Made by a program: the position numbers and the translations under genes
Shown: piece after piece, positions 22,685 through 31,916 of the stretch
How the letters are laid out: every line of letters starts with the position of its first letter
How positions within the stretch are numbered: position 1 is the stretch's first letter
Source of the DNA: Alloalcanivorax gelatiniphagus
GTDB taxonomy: Bacteria; Pseudomonadota; Gammaproteobacteria; Pseudomonadales; Alcanivoracaceae
DNA length: 64,000 nucleotides
Direction: 5' to 3'
NCBI RefSeq assembly: GCF_005938655.1
Contig: NZ_VCQT01000012.1
Location: 1 to 64,000 of the forward strand
Notes under the pieces: model-generated
What the model was told of the DNA's origin: nothing
The model's input: the letters and a program-made list of their open reading frames with translations, nothing else
The model's database searches: none

Positions 22685-23833
22685 ATGATCATCTCCTCCA
22701 CCCACGATTACCGCCTCGCCGCCAAACGCCGCCTGCCGCCGTTCCTGTTCCACTACATCGACGGGGGCGCGTACGACGAGCACACCCTGGCGCGCAATGT
22801 GGCGGATCTGCGCGATCTGGCGTTGCGTCAGCGGGTGTTGAAAGAGGTGGGGGAGGTGGATTTGTCGGCGCGGTTGTTCGGGGAGGCGGTGAGCCTGCCG
22901 GTGGCGTTGGCGCCGGTGGGGCTCACTGGGATGTACGCGCGGCGGGGCGAGGTGCAGGCGGCGCGGGCGGCGGCGTCGCGGGGCGTGCCGTTTACGTTGT
23001 CGTCGGTGTCGGTGTGTCCCATTGAGGAGGTGCAGCCGGCCATCACGCGGCCGATGTGGTTCCAGCTGTATGTGCTGCGCGACCGCGGGTTCATGAAGAA
23101 CGCGCTGGAGCGGGCCTGGGCGGCGGGGGGGCGGACCTTGGTGTTCACGGTGGATATGCCGGTGCCGGGGGCGCGCTATCGCGATCGGCATTCGGGGATG
23201 TCCGGGCCGTTCGCGGCCTGGCGGCGGATGCTGCAGGCGGTGACGCACCCGCGCTGGGCGTGGGACGTGGGCCTGCGCGGGCGGCCCCACGATCTGGGCA
23301 ATGTGTCGGCCTATCTGGGCCACCGCATCCAACTGGAGGATTACATCGGCTGGCTGGGCGAGAACTTCGATCCGTCCATCGGCTGGCGGGATCTGGAATG
23401 GATTCGGGAGTATTGGCAGGGCGCCATGGTGCTCAAGGGCATTCTCGACCCGGAGGACGCCTGCGAGGCGGTGCGGTTCGGCGCGGACGGCATCGTCGTC
23501 TCCAACCACGGCGGGCGCCAGCTTGATGGCGTGCTGTCCTCGGCCCGGGCCTTGCCGGCCATCGCCGACGCGGTGCAGGGCGACCTGACGATCCTGGCGG
23601 ATTCCGGCGTTCGCTCCGGCCTGGACGTGGTGCGCCTGCTCGCCCTGGGCGCGGACGGCGTGCTGCTCGGACGCGCCTTCGTCTACGCCCTCGCCGCCGC
23701 CGGCGAGCAGGGCGTGGCCCATGTGCTGGACCTGATCGCCAGCGAGATGAAGGTGGCGATGACGCTCACCGGAGCGCGGGCGGTTGGGGAGATTTCGAGG
23801 GAGAGTTTGAATTGGTCTTCCTTGTATCCTTGA
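22685..23833 (+). CDS. lldD: FMN-dependent L-lactate dehydrogenase
   Basis: The 382-residue protein is an alpha-hydroxy-acid oxidase-fold enzyme that oxidises L-lactate to pyruvate at the inner membrane, passing electrons to the quinone pool. Visible motifs are [11 protein letters not shown] at the N-terminus, the PMWFQLY FMN-binding strand, the active-site block [12 protein letters not shown] with the catalytic His and Arg, and the phosphate-binding [13 protein letters not shown] and [11 protein letters not shown]. Length matches the family (about 380-396). A 5'-truncated decayed copy lies 2.2 kb downstream. The last dozen codons ([10 protein letters not shown]) look unusual for LldD and may come from the rearrangement. 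Confidence 0.85.
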   Translation: MIISSTHDYRLAAKRRLPPFLFHYIDGGAYDEHTLARNVADLRDLALRQRVLKEVGEVDLSARLFGEAVSLPVALAPVGLTGMYARRGEVQAARAAASRGVPFTLSSVSVCPIEEVQPAITRPMWFQLYVLRDRGFMKNALERAWAAGGRTLVFTVDMPVPGARYRDRHSGMSGPFAAWRRMLQAVTHPRWAWDVGLRGRPHDLGNVSAYLGHRIQLEDYIGWLGENFDPSIGWRDLEWIREYWQGAMVLKGILDPEDACEAVRFGADGIVVSNHGGRQLDGVLSSARALPAIADAVQGDLTILADSGVRSGLDVVRLLALGADGVLLGRAFVYALAAAGEQGVAHVLDLIASEMKVAMTLTGARAVGEISRESLNWSSLYP

Positions 23834-23858
23834 CAAGAGAAAGGCGAAGCAATATCAA

Positions 23859-23894
23859 TGTCCCGTGTCCCGGAAACCGGGACTGAGACGGGGC
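23859..23894. promoter_or_regulatory. Nested palindrome before the three-gene module
   Basis: GTCCCGGAAACCGGGAC (23867-23883) is a perfect palindrome. The flanking CCCGT and ACGGG extend the symmetry with small gaps. It lies immediately before the winged-helix gene, which suits an autoregulatory operator. It could also work as a weak terminator for lldD, but it lacks a T-run. Confidence 0.5.
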
Positions 23895-23901
23895 AAATCA
23901 G

Positions 23902-24555
23902 ATGAAAAGTCAAGATATTGGTCTGCTGCTGAAGCTGTCAATTTTACAAAAATACGGTGCTCCCGGTGACGATGGTGGCAAGCGAGCGCGTAAAGCTTGG
24001 CCCGATGGTTGGCAAGATTGGGAGACGGAGACCGGTAACGAAGCTTGGATACAGCTCGATTATGTAGGGCCTCTTAAGGATGAGGCACTAAACCAAATTT
24101 TGACCGTTCGTGGGTTGTCGCACCAAACGGGGATCAGCAAAACACAAGTCAGCCTGTCTCTTAAACGGTGTGTGGAAGTCGGGTTGGCGAAGTTTAGCCG
24201 GAAAGATGATCTGCCAATGGCGAATACTCGAGGTTTATTGGAATTCATTGCTTACGGCTTGCGCTATGTTTTCCCTGCTTCTCCAAAAGAGCTAACGCGT
24301 GGAATTGGTACGTCTTATGCGGCCCCCGTTCTGGCCGGGCAGCTCATGAGTGCGGGAGAGTTCGATCCAGTCTGGGCTGATCCTGAGGGCAATAGAAAGG
24401 GGCTTAGTGTCGAGCCACTATATAAGGGTGCTATATATGCAGCCAAAATTGACCCTCATATGTATGCGGCGCTTGCATTAGTTGACGCGATTCGTATGGG
24501 TAATCCTCGTGAAGCGAACTTGGCGATGAAAATTCTCGAAGATCGAATAGGTTAG
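23902..24555 (+). CDS. Winged-helix regulator/antitoxin of a three-gene module
   Basis: The 217-residue protein has a winged-helix region around residues 60-100 (ILTVRGLSHQTGISKTQVSLSLKRCVEVGLAKF) described here by its ends ILTVRG and VGLAKF, with a MarR-like layout. The C-terminal half is mixed alpha/beta (AAPVLAGQLMSAGEFDPVW). It is followed 6 bases later by an AbiEii-like nucleotidyltransferase, the usual order of a type IV antitoxin-regulator and its toxin. The palindrome just upstream suggests autoregulation. It is AT-rich relative to lldD. The role is inferred from domain and position. Confidence 0.6.
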   Translation: MKSQDIGLLLKLSILQKYGAPGDDGGKRARKAWPDGWQDWETETGNEAWIQLDYVGPLKDEALNQILTVRGLSHQTGISKTQVSLSLKRCVEVGLAKFSRKDDLPMANTRGLLEFIAYGLRYVFPASPKELTRGIGTSYAAPVLAGQLMSAGEFDPVWADPEGNRKGLSVEPLYKGAIYAAKIDPHMYAALALVDAIRMGNPREANLAMKILEDRIG

Positions 24556-24561
24556 TGAATT

Positions 24562-25272
24562 ATGAGAACAATGGCCATACAAAAGAAAATGCTAGAAATG
24601 GTGGCTCAAGCTCTGGGGGATGACTTATTAAAGCAGGTTACATTCGTTGGAGGATGTACCACTGGACTGCTGCTTACCGATGAATTTGCTAAAGAAAGAG
24701 TAAGAAACACCAACGATGTGGATTTAATTTTCCATGTTATGGGCTATGTTGGATATCTTGATTTGCAGAATCAGTTAAGAAGCCAGGGTTTTAGTGTGGG
24801 GGAGCCCGACCCTAGTGAAAATATGCCTATATGTGCTATGAAAATTGGAAATTTGAGGGTCGACTTTATGCCAGATGATGCGTCCATATTGGGGTTTACT
24901 AATCGGTGGTATAAAGACGCAATAAAAAGCGCATCTGATTATAATTTAAATAGCAAATTAAATATAAGGCTTGTTAGCCCAGTTTACTTCTTGGCGACAA
25001 AGATCGAGGCTTATAAGGGGCGAGGAGGTAATGATCCTTTGACCAGTCGAGATATTGAAGATCTTTTAAATATTGTGGATGGTCGTGAGGAGATCATTGA
25101 AGAAATTCGCGCTTCGGAAGTCGCTGTCAGGGAGTATATATCTTCGGAGCTTGGCAAGCTTATGGATAGTGACGGCTTCGAATGGGCAATTTCTAGTCAG
25201 GCTAATGGGGAGGAAGAAGAAAAGGTATTATATGGGAAGCTGAAAAAAATAATAAATTTAAATGGAAGTTGA
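24562..25272 (+). CDS. AbiEii-like nucleotidyltransferase
   Basis: The 236-residue protein shows the nucleotidyltransferase fold: FVGGCTTGLLLTD with the double-Gly motif, then TNDVDLIF with the two catalytic Asp, and RVDFMPD supplying the third acidic residue. A helical C-terminal half carries YFLATKIEAYKGRG, a motif common to AbiEii/MenT-type and DUF6036-like proteins. Such enzymes add nucleotides to tRNA or protein and act as toxins in abortive infection. It is the middle gene of a tight three-gene operon. Confidence 0.75.
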   Translation: MRTMAIQKKMLEMVAQALGDDLLKQVTFVGGCTTGLLLTDEFAKERVRNTNDVDLIFHVMGYVGYLDLQNQLRSQGFSVGEPDPSENMPICAMKIGNLRVDFMPDDASILGFTNRWYKDAIKSASDYNLNSKLNIRLVSPVYFLATKIEAYKGRGGNDPLTSRDIEDLLNIVDGREEIIEEIRASEVAVREYISSELGKLMDSDGFEWAISSQANGEEEEKVLYGKLKKIINLNGS

Positions 25273-25277
25273 GTTTT

Positions 25278-26003
25278 ATGGAAATCATATGGGGAAGCCG
25301 TAAGGGAAATATGCGAAATAGGAATAACGATGCTGCGGCTTTGTGGCTTACATCTGAGGGTATGGCAGCTTGTGTTGTCGATGGTGCTAAAAAATCTGAA
25401 TCAAGTGGTGGTTTGGAGCGAAAGAATTTATCTTGCTATTGGGCTGAATCTCTTGTGGATGAAATTCGCCTGCTAGGAGCGGGCTGTAGTAATCGGGAAA
25501 TTCATAACCTTCTTGTTAGGCTGCACAGCGGTCTCCGTCCTGCATATATAAAAGATATTGCTAGTTATCAACTGCTTATAATTGACAGTGAGGGCTGCTT
25601 GCGTGTTTTTCATGTTGGTGATTGTCGTCTAGGAGTTGGTGGCACGAATGGCATAAGCTGGATAACAAACCCTCATCGTCTAATCGATGAACTGCCAAAT
25701 ATCTTCGGGTTGAGCCAATTTGATATTGATAGTGCCACGTCATGCTTGGTTCGCTCACTAAATGCTCGGAGGTTTGTCGCTCCGGATGTCGTGAGTATAA
25801 ATTTTGTTTGTGATAGGCCTCTTCTTCTGGGGACAGATGGATATTGGTATGAGGTGTTTTCAAGGCAGATTGCTCAATGTGATGCCGACGATGACTCTAG
25901 CTACCTAATAATAAATCCTTCTTTGGGGAAATTTGAGAGTTGGACTGTTCGGAATCTAAGTGACAGCCCAAATTTTTATTTGAACTACCGGGCAACGCCT
26001 TAA
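25278..26003 (+). CDS. PP2C-like protein phosphatase
   Basis: The 241-residue protein follows the PP2C Ser/Thr phosphatase pattern: GSRKGNMRNRNNDA at the N-terminus (RxxNEDA-like), ACVVDGAKKSESSGG (metal-binding DG), VFHVGDCRLGV (GDSR-like), LLLGTDGYW (second DG), and a final DADDDSSYLII. Key metal Asp residues are in place. The ATG at 25278 lies 5 bases after the nucleotidyltransferase stop; a TTG at 25269 would overlap it. A PP2C phosphatase beside a winged-helix/nucleotidyltransferase pair is not a combination that I recognise. Confidence 0.7.
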   Translation: MEIIWGSRKGNMRNRNNDAAALWLTSEGMAACVVDGAKKSESSGGLERKNLSCYWAESLVDEIRLLGAGCSNREIHNLLVRLHSGLRPAYIKDIASYQLLIIDSEGCLRVFHVGDCRLGVGGTNGISWITNPHRLIDELPNIFGLSQFDIDSATSCLVRSLNARRFVAPDVVSINFVCDRPLLLGTDGYWYEVFSRQIAQCDADDDSSYLIINPSLGKFESWTVRNLSDSPNFYLNYRATP

Positions 26004-26049
26004 TTTTTTCTCTTTAATTCCCCTGTTATTCCGTGGTTTTCTCGACATC

Positions 26050-26469
26050 CGATCCGTCCATCGGCTGGCGGGATCTGGCGTGGATTCGGGAGTATTGGCA
26101 GGGCGCCATGGTGCTCAAGGGCATTCTCGACCCGGAGGACGCCCGCGAGGCGGTGCGGTTCGGCGCGGACGGCATCGTGGTGTCCAACCACGGCGGGCGC
26201 CAGCTCGATGGCGTGCTTGTCCTCGGCCCGGGCCCTGCCGGCCATCGCCGATGCGGTGCAGGGCGACCTGACGATCCTGGCGGATTCCGGCGTCCGCTCC
26301 GGCCTGGACGTGGTGCGCCTGCTCGCTGGGCGCGCACGGCGTGCTGCTCGGCCGCGCCTTTGTCTACGCCCTTGCCGCCGCCGGCGAGCAGGGCGTGGCC
26401 CATGTGCTGGACCTGATCGCCAGCGAGATGAAGGTGGCGATGATGCCCAGAGGGGCCAAGGTGATTTGA
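26050..26469 (+). pseudogene. 5'-truncated, frameshifted second copy of lldD
   Basis: Sequence from about 26050 matches lldD from about 23370 (DPSIGWRDL onward), including the [12 protein letters not shown] active-site block. Single-base changes shift the frame near 26215 and 26325, and the 3' end diverges after the MKVAM codons. It lacks the first 60 percent of the gene. It closes the three-gene module on the right, as the fic and tetR fragments close theirs. Confidence 0.85.
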
Positions 26470-26511
26470 AAGGCACCGAAGGTGGGGTTGTTGCAGGCTT
26501 ACTGTCCGCCT

Positions 26512-27345
26512 TCACTGGTTGTGCTTGTGGGGAGCCTGATCCCTTTCTTGGCCGTCTGAAAGCGCACAGGTTTTTGGGGTACCCGTTGACGGAGGCGCCT
26601 CGGCCGACTCACCGTTTTCGCCGGGGTCTTGAGCCTTGGAGTTTTGCGCGGGTAGTGATTGGTGATGCTGACTGATCGCGTACTCCAGTAGCTTGATCAC
26701 TTGTCCGCTGCGTTCGGTTCGGCTGAGAACCATGGTTCCCAAAAGGTAGAAGCAGCAGGCGAGGATCAGGGGAGCCCACAGGAGCAGATTGCCGTCTTTG
26801 TCCAGGAGTGTTGATGCCGCCATGGACGCAGCGACCAGGGCAGGAAAGAGGCCGACCTTGCGAATTTCGCCCGCCATGAGGGTGACGCGCCCGCTCGCCG
26901 ATTCCCAATGATGGCGGTATTGGCTCAGGGCGTACTCCAACGTGGCTCTATCGAAGGTTTGCAGCTGTTTGACGAAGGTCGCGTCTGCGGACAGGTCCAT
27001 TTCAAGGCGTGCGAGGATGGGAGATGTACGTCTCTTTTGAAATCTGAAAATGAGATAAGCTGTGTGGATCAAGGCAGTAATCGCATACAGTGCCGCTATA
27101 AGCACGCTGAAAAGATAAAATTGGTCAACGAGTTTTGGTATTTTTCCATCTGGGGTGTTGCCTACATACCAATATCCTACCGCGAGCAGGACGGTGAGGA
27201 TCATGCTGCCAGCGAAGGCCGTAAGAAGTATGTTTTCGATTTGCTCTGCCCGCCTCGAAAAATCCGGCACTCGCGGTTTTCTTGAGCAGAGCGTCATCTC
27301 CATGAGCAATTTCAGCAAGGCCTCGAGTCGCTCTTGTTCTAGCAT
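26512..27345 (-). CDS. Four-segment membrane protein, function unknown
   Basis: The 277-residue protein has two pairs of hydrophobic segments: about residues 40-60 and 80-100 ([37 protein letters not shown]), then about 170-215 ([35 protein letters not shown]). A cytosolic Pro/Ser-rich tail follows. The ATG at 27345 follows AAGGAAAA. It is convergent with the lldD fragment and directly downstream of hipA on the same strand. No family is recognised. Confidence 0.6.
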   Translation of the reverse strand: MLEQERLEALLKLLMEMTLCSRKPRVPDFSRRAEQIENILLTAFAGSMILTVLLAVGYWYVGNTPDGKIPKLVDQFYLFSVLIAALYAITALIHTAYLIFRFQKRRTSPILARLEMDLSADATFVKQLQTFDRATLEYALSQYRHHWESASGRVTLMAGEIRKVGLFPALVAASMAASTLLDKDGNLLLWAPLILACCFYLLGTMVLSRTERSGQVIKLLEYAISQHHQSLPAQNSKAQDPGENGESAEAPPSTGTPKTCALSDGQERDQAPHKHNQ

Positions 27346-27370
27346 GTGTCGTTTTCCTTGTGGAAGGCGC

Positions 27371-28633
27371 CTAATCAAAAATCGACGGCGACAAAACCGT
27401 CGCCTTCGCCAGGTACTCGATATCCCCGGCCTCCATCCCCGCCGCTGAAAACAACGCCTTCCAGTGTTTCTCCACCACCTGCTTCATGGCGTCGACGCAT
27501 TCGGCGGCTTCCCGTTCGCTCAGGCCAAACCGCTCCGCTTGGCTGAGGGCGTTGTGGAGCGTGGCCGCGCGGCCCTGGTGGCCGACGGTCATGGCCAGGT
27601 CCGCCGAGTAGCCCAGCCGGGGCTGGGGGCAGATGTCGTAGCCGGGTGTCAGGTCGAGGGCGGCGCCGTCCCAGAAGCAGGCGTGGTTGCGGGCGTGGTC
27701 GTCGGTGTTGCCGATCAGGATGTTGAAGACCATGCGGCGGAAGAGCTCCCGGCCGTCCTGTTCGAAGTCCCGGGCGTATTGGCGCAGCACGTCGGCCAGT
27801 TCCAGGTAGCTGGCTTCGCCGGTGCGGACGGCGTATTCGTCCAGGTCGAGCAGGGTCATGGCGCTGAGCATGTGGCGGCGGGTGGGGGCGCCGTTCGTGT
27901 TGGTATCGCGGTCGAAGCGGCGGACCAGCAGCACGTCCTTGCCGGAGACGCCGAGAACCCGGGTGTCCGCCACGGTCAGGCCGGCTTTGGCGGCGAGCCG
28001 CATGGCGCCGTGCTCGGCGGCGATCATGTTGAGGGTGTCCCGGCTTGAGCTGAATTTGGCGACCAGCCAGGATTTCCCCCGCCGGAACAGCACCTTGGGC
28101 CGGGCGCCGCCGATGCTGGTGCCGTGGTTCAGGGCGGCGTCCAGGTCGTCATCCAGTTCCTGGCCGCGTTCCATCCGGTCCGCCGCTTCCAGGGCGTCCG
28201 CCAGCGGGCGGATTGGCTTGGCGCGGGGTTTATAGGTGTCCGGTCTGTCGGTGGCGTCCAGGGCGCCGATGCGGTCGGCGCCGGCGCCGAGGAGATAATC
28301 AATCTCCCCGAGCTCGCCTTCTAGGTGGTAAGGGGCCTGGCCGGTGGGGTCGAGGGTTTTGGCGATTTCCCGCTGGATGATGCGCCGGCCCCAGGCGTCC
28401 GGTGCCGCGTCGCGCACGGCGCCGCTGAGCTCATGGTCGAGGACGTAGGGCTCGCCGGTGAGCTCGCCCAACGGGCGGCCGGGGATTGAGAGCGGGATGG
28501 CATCCGGCCGGGCGAGATAGCTTTTGCCGTAGCGGAACACGTATTCGGCGCCGTCCCAGGCCACCACGCCGCATACCACCGGTTCCACCTGCCCGGGCGG
28601 AAACAGCCAGAGGTAGGCGCGATCAGAAATCAT
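27371..28633 (-). CDS. hipA: HipA-family serine/threonine kinase toxin
   Basis: The 420-residue protein has an N-terminal HipA_N domain and a C-terminal kinase-like domain. ATP-site and catalytic features are visible: GTSIGGARPK (P-loop-like Gly-rich ejecting loop), AKFSSSRD (Lys), FNILIGNTDDHARNHACFW (catalytic Asp/Asn) and LTPGYDICP (metal-binding DxD-like). HipA phosphorylates glutamyl-tRNA synthetase in E. coli and causes growth arrest; targets vary in relatives. It overlaps hipB by 11 bases, typical of the operon. The protein appears complete. Confidence 0.9.
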   Translation of the reverse strand: MISDRAYLWLFPPGQVEPVVCGVVAWDGAEYVFRYGKSYLARPDAIPLSIPGRPLGELTGEPYVLDHELSGAVRDAAPDAWGRRIIQREIAKTLDPTGQAPYHLEGELGEIDYLLGAGADRIGALDATDRPDTYKPRAKPIRPLADALEAADRMERGQELDDDLDAALNHGTSIGGARPKVLFRRGKSWLVAKFSSSRDTLNMIAAEHGAMRLAAKAGLTVADTRVLGVSGKDVLLVRRFDRDTNTNGAPTRRHMLSAMTLLDLDEYAVRTGEASYLELADVLRQYARDFEQDGRELFRRMVFNILIGNTDDHARNHACFWDGAALDLTPGYDICPQPRLGYSADLAMTVGHQGRAATLHNALSQAERFGLSEREAAECVDAMKQVVEKHWKALFSAAGMEAGDIEYLAKATVLSPSIFD

Positions 28634-28988
28634 TGTCGACGTCCTGAGGCCGGAACCGGCGCCGGCTGGCGGGGCGGCGCGCGCCTGCGCGGCCCTCGGC
28701 GACCCGGTAATACCCCGTGGGGGCGGCGTGCCCGGGTTGCGGCAGGGTCGCCAGCAGGGGCAGGTCAAGCAGCCACAGGGCCGCCACCACCAGGCCGACG
28801 TCGACCTTCGGGTCGCCTTTTTCCAGGGCGCTCACGTGCCGCCGGTCCACCTTGCCCAGGCGCGCACCCAGGTCGGTCTGGGACCAGCCGCGCGCCTTGC
28901 GGGCCTCGGCGATCAGGGCGCCGGTGTCGCGCAGGGCATCGAGGATCTGCGCCTTTTGATAAACGGGAGAATCGACTGTCCGGGGCAT
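28623..28988 (-). CDS. hipB: HipB-like XRE antitoxin
   Basis: The 121-residue protein has a helix-turn-helix (about residues 25-75: ARGWSQTDLGARLGKVDRRHVSALEKGD) and a long basic Arg-rich tail. The start at 28988 leaves the inverted operator immediately upstream. Its stop overlaps the hipA start, so the two are translationally coupled. It neutralises HipA and represses the operon through the repeats at 28990-29121. Confidence 0.85.
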   Translation of the reverse strand: MPRTVDSPVYQKAQILDALRDTGALIAEARKARGWSQTDLGARLGKVDRRHVSALEKGDPKVDVGLVVAALWLLDLPLLATLPQPGHAAPTGYYRVAEGRAGARRPASRRRFRPQDVDNDF

Positions 28989-28989
28989 T

Positions 28990-29121
28990 TTGATCACTAA
29001 ACCGTACAAAGTGGCGTTAAATGTACGCTATGGTGTTCTTTCGGATGCGTCAAGATTAACTCCATGCTTTGTGTACTTATAAGAGTACATGAGGCTCTGT
29101 TTTGTACGTTTTAGTGATCAA
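28990..29121. promoter_or_regulatory. Long-range 21-bp inverted operator pair of hipBA
   Basis: TTGATCACTAAACCGTACAA at 28990 and its inverted counterpart TTGTACGTTTTAGTGATCAA ending at 29121 match over 21 bases with one difference, 90 bases apart. Additional GTAC-containing half sites lie between (for example TGTACGC and GTGTACTTATAAGAGTACAT). This suggests HipB binding at both ends with DNA looping or multi-dimer occupancy. Confidence 0.7.
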
Positions 29122-29392
29122 GAAATAAAGAGCTGGCCCCGGACTCAGATGGCCCACAAATCCGGGCTTCCACCGCGAAGCCAGGCCGTTAGGAGTCTGG
29201 CCCGAGAAAGCACACAACCATTGTGCCTCGGCCCTTTCGCTGCTCCGCCAATACGGGCACTATGAAAAAAATGACTCTTTGTTCCGGTTTGTTGCCGCGA
29301 TCCGTCTGGGGTTGCGCAGCCACCGGTGCCTTGGCTACCGGTTGGCGATGTTGTTGATTGGCGCGTCCCGCTGGAATAAAAAAGAAGATCAC

Positions 29393-30844
29393 ATGAAAAA
29401 AGCATACTGTTTCGCCATCCCGTTTGTGCGTTACGCCGCCCTGTGTTTGCCCCTGGCCCTGCTGGCCGCCTGTGGGGGCAATGACCATAACGCCACGGGT
29501 GGCGCTCCGCCGGACACCGACCGGCCGGTGACCCATGCCTATCGGGAGCTGTTGAACCTGACGTCCTACGACGTGGGGCTTTATCGGTTCGACGTGGACG
29601 GCTCCGCCGAACTGGTTAAGGACATGGACCATACCGGCGTGGTGGACGCGGTGATGTTGGGCGAGCTGAACGGGATCACCTATTTCAGCGCCAGCACGGA
29701 TACCGAGGGGCGGGAGCTGTGGCGGACCGACGGCACCCGCGATGGTACCTATATCGTTCAGGATCTGGCCCCGGGCACCGCCAGTGGCCTGCCGGGCGGC
29801 GGCGGCATCGTCTATAACCGTGCCCTTTACTTCAGCGCCGTCAGCCCGGCTTACCCGGGCACCGGCCTGTGGAAGCTGGAGGATGGGCAGGACAGCCCGG
29901 AATTCGTGACCAATACGCGCAGCGCGAGCACCGACGACGCCGACCCGTCCGAGTTTCTGGCGTATGACGGTCAGTTGCTCTTCTACGCGCTCAAGGACGA
30001 TGGCGCGGGCGGCACCGACCACAAGATACTGATCGGCACCGGCAAGGCGGAGAATCACGAATTGATCGATCCGGCCGTGGCCTCGCAGGACGGCTTCAAT
30101 ACCGACTCTGCCTTGCTCTTCCAAGGCGATCTTTACTTCCAGGCCAGCGCCGGCTCCTATGGCAGTGGCGGTTTGGGCAACGTTCTCTACAAGAGTGATG
30201 GCACGCCCGAGGGCACGCAGGTCCTGGCGGACATCAACGAGACCGGCGATCTGGACAGCGACGCGCGGATTGGCAAGATGGTTAGCATCGGCAGCGATTT
30301 CGTTTTCCCGGCCAACGACGCCGCCGACGACAACAGCAACAGCTCACACGACAATATGGAAATCTGGGCCAGCGACGGCACCCCGGCCGGCACGCGGATG
30401 ATCAAGAACCTGCATCCCGGTTCGACCACCATAAGCAGCCTGGTCAGCAACGGTGTCACGGCGTATTTCGTGGCGCGGCCGGAGGGCTCCGGCACCTGTG
30501 AAATCTGGCGAACCCAGGGCACCGCGGAGAGCACGCAAATGATCGGCGTTTATACGGATTCGGCGGACCTCTACGCCCACGGGGATCGGGTCCTCGCGGT
30601 CACAAGGGCCTCCGGCGAGGAATACCTTGTTTCGCTGATCAACGGCGCCACTCATGAGCTGACCGCCTTGCGGTCTTTCCCGGGCGTGGTGGACTACGCC
30701 TTCTCCCTGGGCGCCCGCGATTTCGTATTGGCCGACAGCGACCCGGATGGTTGGAAAGAGTTGTGGGTGTACAACGGGGACGATCAAACCTTTACCCAGG
30801 TGAAGGTGGCCGATGATGCCGCGATTGGTGTCAATGCGCATTGA
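29393..30844 (+). CDS. ELWRTDGT-repeat lipoprotein
   Basis: The 483-residue exported lipoprotein starts with a signal sequence ending LALLAACGG (lipobox LAAC). The mature part contains several ELWRTDGTRDGT-like units (GRELWRTDGT, VLYKSDGTPEGT, EIWASDGTPAGT, EIWRTQGT), a beta-propeller-like repeat seen in hyalin/ELWxxDGT proteins. It probably sits in the outer membrane or on the surface. The ATG at 29393 is chosen because it begins the signal peptide. It marks the left edge of the ordinary chromosomal region. The function is unknown. Confidence 0.75.
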   Translation: MKKAYCFAIPFVRYAALCLPLALLAACGGNDHNATGGAPPDTDRPVTHAYRELLNLTSYDVGLYRFDVDGSAELVKDMDHTGVVDAVMLGELNGITYFSASTDTEGRELWRTDGTRDGTYIVQDLAPGTASGLPGGGGIVYNRALYFSAVSPAYPGTGLWKLEDGQDSPEFVTNTRSASTDDADPSEFLAYDGQLLFYALKDDGAGGTDHKILIGTGKAENHELIDPAVASQDGFNTDSALLFQGDLYFQASAGSYGSGGLGNVLYKSDGTPEGTQVLADINETGDLDSDARIGKMVSIGSDFVFPANDAADDNSNSSHDNMEIWASDGTPAGTRMIKNLHPGSTTISSLVSNGVTAYFVARPEGSGTCEIWRTQGTAESTQMIGVYTDSADLYAHGDRVLAVTRASGEEYLVSLINGATHELTALRSFPGVVDYAFSLGARDFVLADSDPDGWKELWVYNGDDQTFTQVKVADDAAIGVNAH

Positions 30845-30971
30845 TTCGGTCGCATAGCACGCCGCGCTGGTGGCGCTGACCGGCACGACCATACCCATCA
30901 CTTCGAGGGCATGACCGCCGAGCCCGATTGGTCTCTGCTTTATATTGGCCTTGAGGTCTGCCCGCCAACCC

Positions 30972-31916
30972 CTAATGCGAAGAAACAAACTCCGCGCCCT
31001 CATGGGCCGGCGGTAGCGCGAAGCTGTCGCGCAGGCGTTGGGCTTCCCGGGCCGGGGGCAGGCCGAACAGGCGCTTGAATTCGCGGTTGAATTGCGAGGG
31101 GCTTTCGTAGCCCACGGCGTGGCTGGCGGCGCTGGCGGTGATGCCCTGGCGCACCATCAGCAGCCGCGCCTGGTGCAGCCGGGTGGATTTCACGTATTGC
31201 ATGGGGGCCATGCCGGTGATGGCTTTGAAGTGGCTGTGAAAGCTGGGCACGCTCATGCCGGCGTCGCGGGCCAGTTCAGAGAGGTTGAGCGGCTGGGCGT
31301 GGCAGGCGTGGATGCGCCGCAGTGCGTCCCGGATTTGCGCGAACCGGCCTTGCAGGGTCAGCGCCGCCCGCAGGGTCTGGCCCTGCGGGCCGGTGAGCAC
31401 GCGAAAGTACAGTTCCCGCACCAGCGCCGGGCCGAGCACGGCGGCTTCGAGAGGATCGTTCAGCGCTTGCAGAAAACGGTGTAATGAGTCGGTGAGCGCC
31501 GGGTCCAGGGGGCTGGACATCATGCTTTGCGGGGCGGCGGTGGGCGCTGGGCCGCCCTGGCGGTCGATTTGGATCATCACGTCCGCCGCCACCTGAAAAT
31601 CCAGATGCATGTACACCGCCAGCAGGGGCTGTTCCGGCGCGGCATCGGTTTCCATCACGAAGGGCACCGGCACGGAGACCGCCAGGTAGTGCCGAGCGTC
31701 GTAGGTATAGACCTGGTCCCGGAAATAGCCGCGCTTGCGGCCCTGGCCGACGATCACGATGCCGGGGTCGTAGAGCACCGGGGTGCGCGCCAGGGGCCGG
31801 TCCGAGCGCAGCACGCGCACGTCCGGCAGGGCGGTCAGGTTGTAGCCTTCCTGGGGGGCGAGGGCGGCGAGCAGTTCCACCAGGGTGGTACGGGCCGGGG
31901 TGTTGGAGGGATTCAC
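30972..31916 (-). CDS. AraC-family regulator
   Basis: The 314-residue protein has an N-terminal AraC_N/cupin-like domain (TPVLYDPGIVIVGQGRKRGYF, as in YqhC relatives). The C-terminal double helix-turn-helix (about residues 205-295) carries LARDAGMSVPSFHSHFKAIT and SASHAVGYESPSQFNREFKR. It is divergent from the SDR at 32047, with 130 bases between. By analogy with YqhC-type loci it likely activates the divergent oxidoreductase gene in response to an aldehyde or similar compound. Confidence 0.85.
   Translation of the reverse strand: MNPSNTPARTTLVELLAALAPQEGYNLTALPDVRVLRSDRPLARTPVLYDPGIVIVGQGRKRGYFRDQVYTYDARHYLAVSVPVPFVMETDAAPEQPLLAVYMHLDFQVAADVMIQIDRQGGPAPTAAPQSMMSSPLDPALTDSLHRFLQALNDPLEAAVLGPALVRELYFRVLTGPQGQTLRAALTLQGRFAQIRDALRRIHACHAQPLNLSELARDAGMSVPSFHSHFKAITGMAPMQYVKSTRLHQARLLMVRQGITASAASHAVGYESPSQFNREFKRLFGLPPAREAQRLRDSFALPPAHEGAEFVSSH

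Noticed and set aside
29127-29200. CCGTTAGGAG after hipBA as another attC
   Set aside because: A GTTAGG core is present but no matching R'' box or arm symmetry could be defined.
29393-30844. ELWRTDGT repeats as a possible recent repeat expansion
   Set aside because: The repeats are divergent at DNA level and typical of a known repeat family, so nothing unusual is implied.
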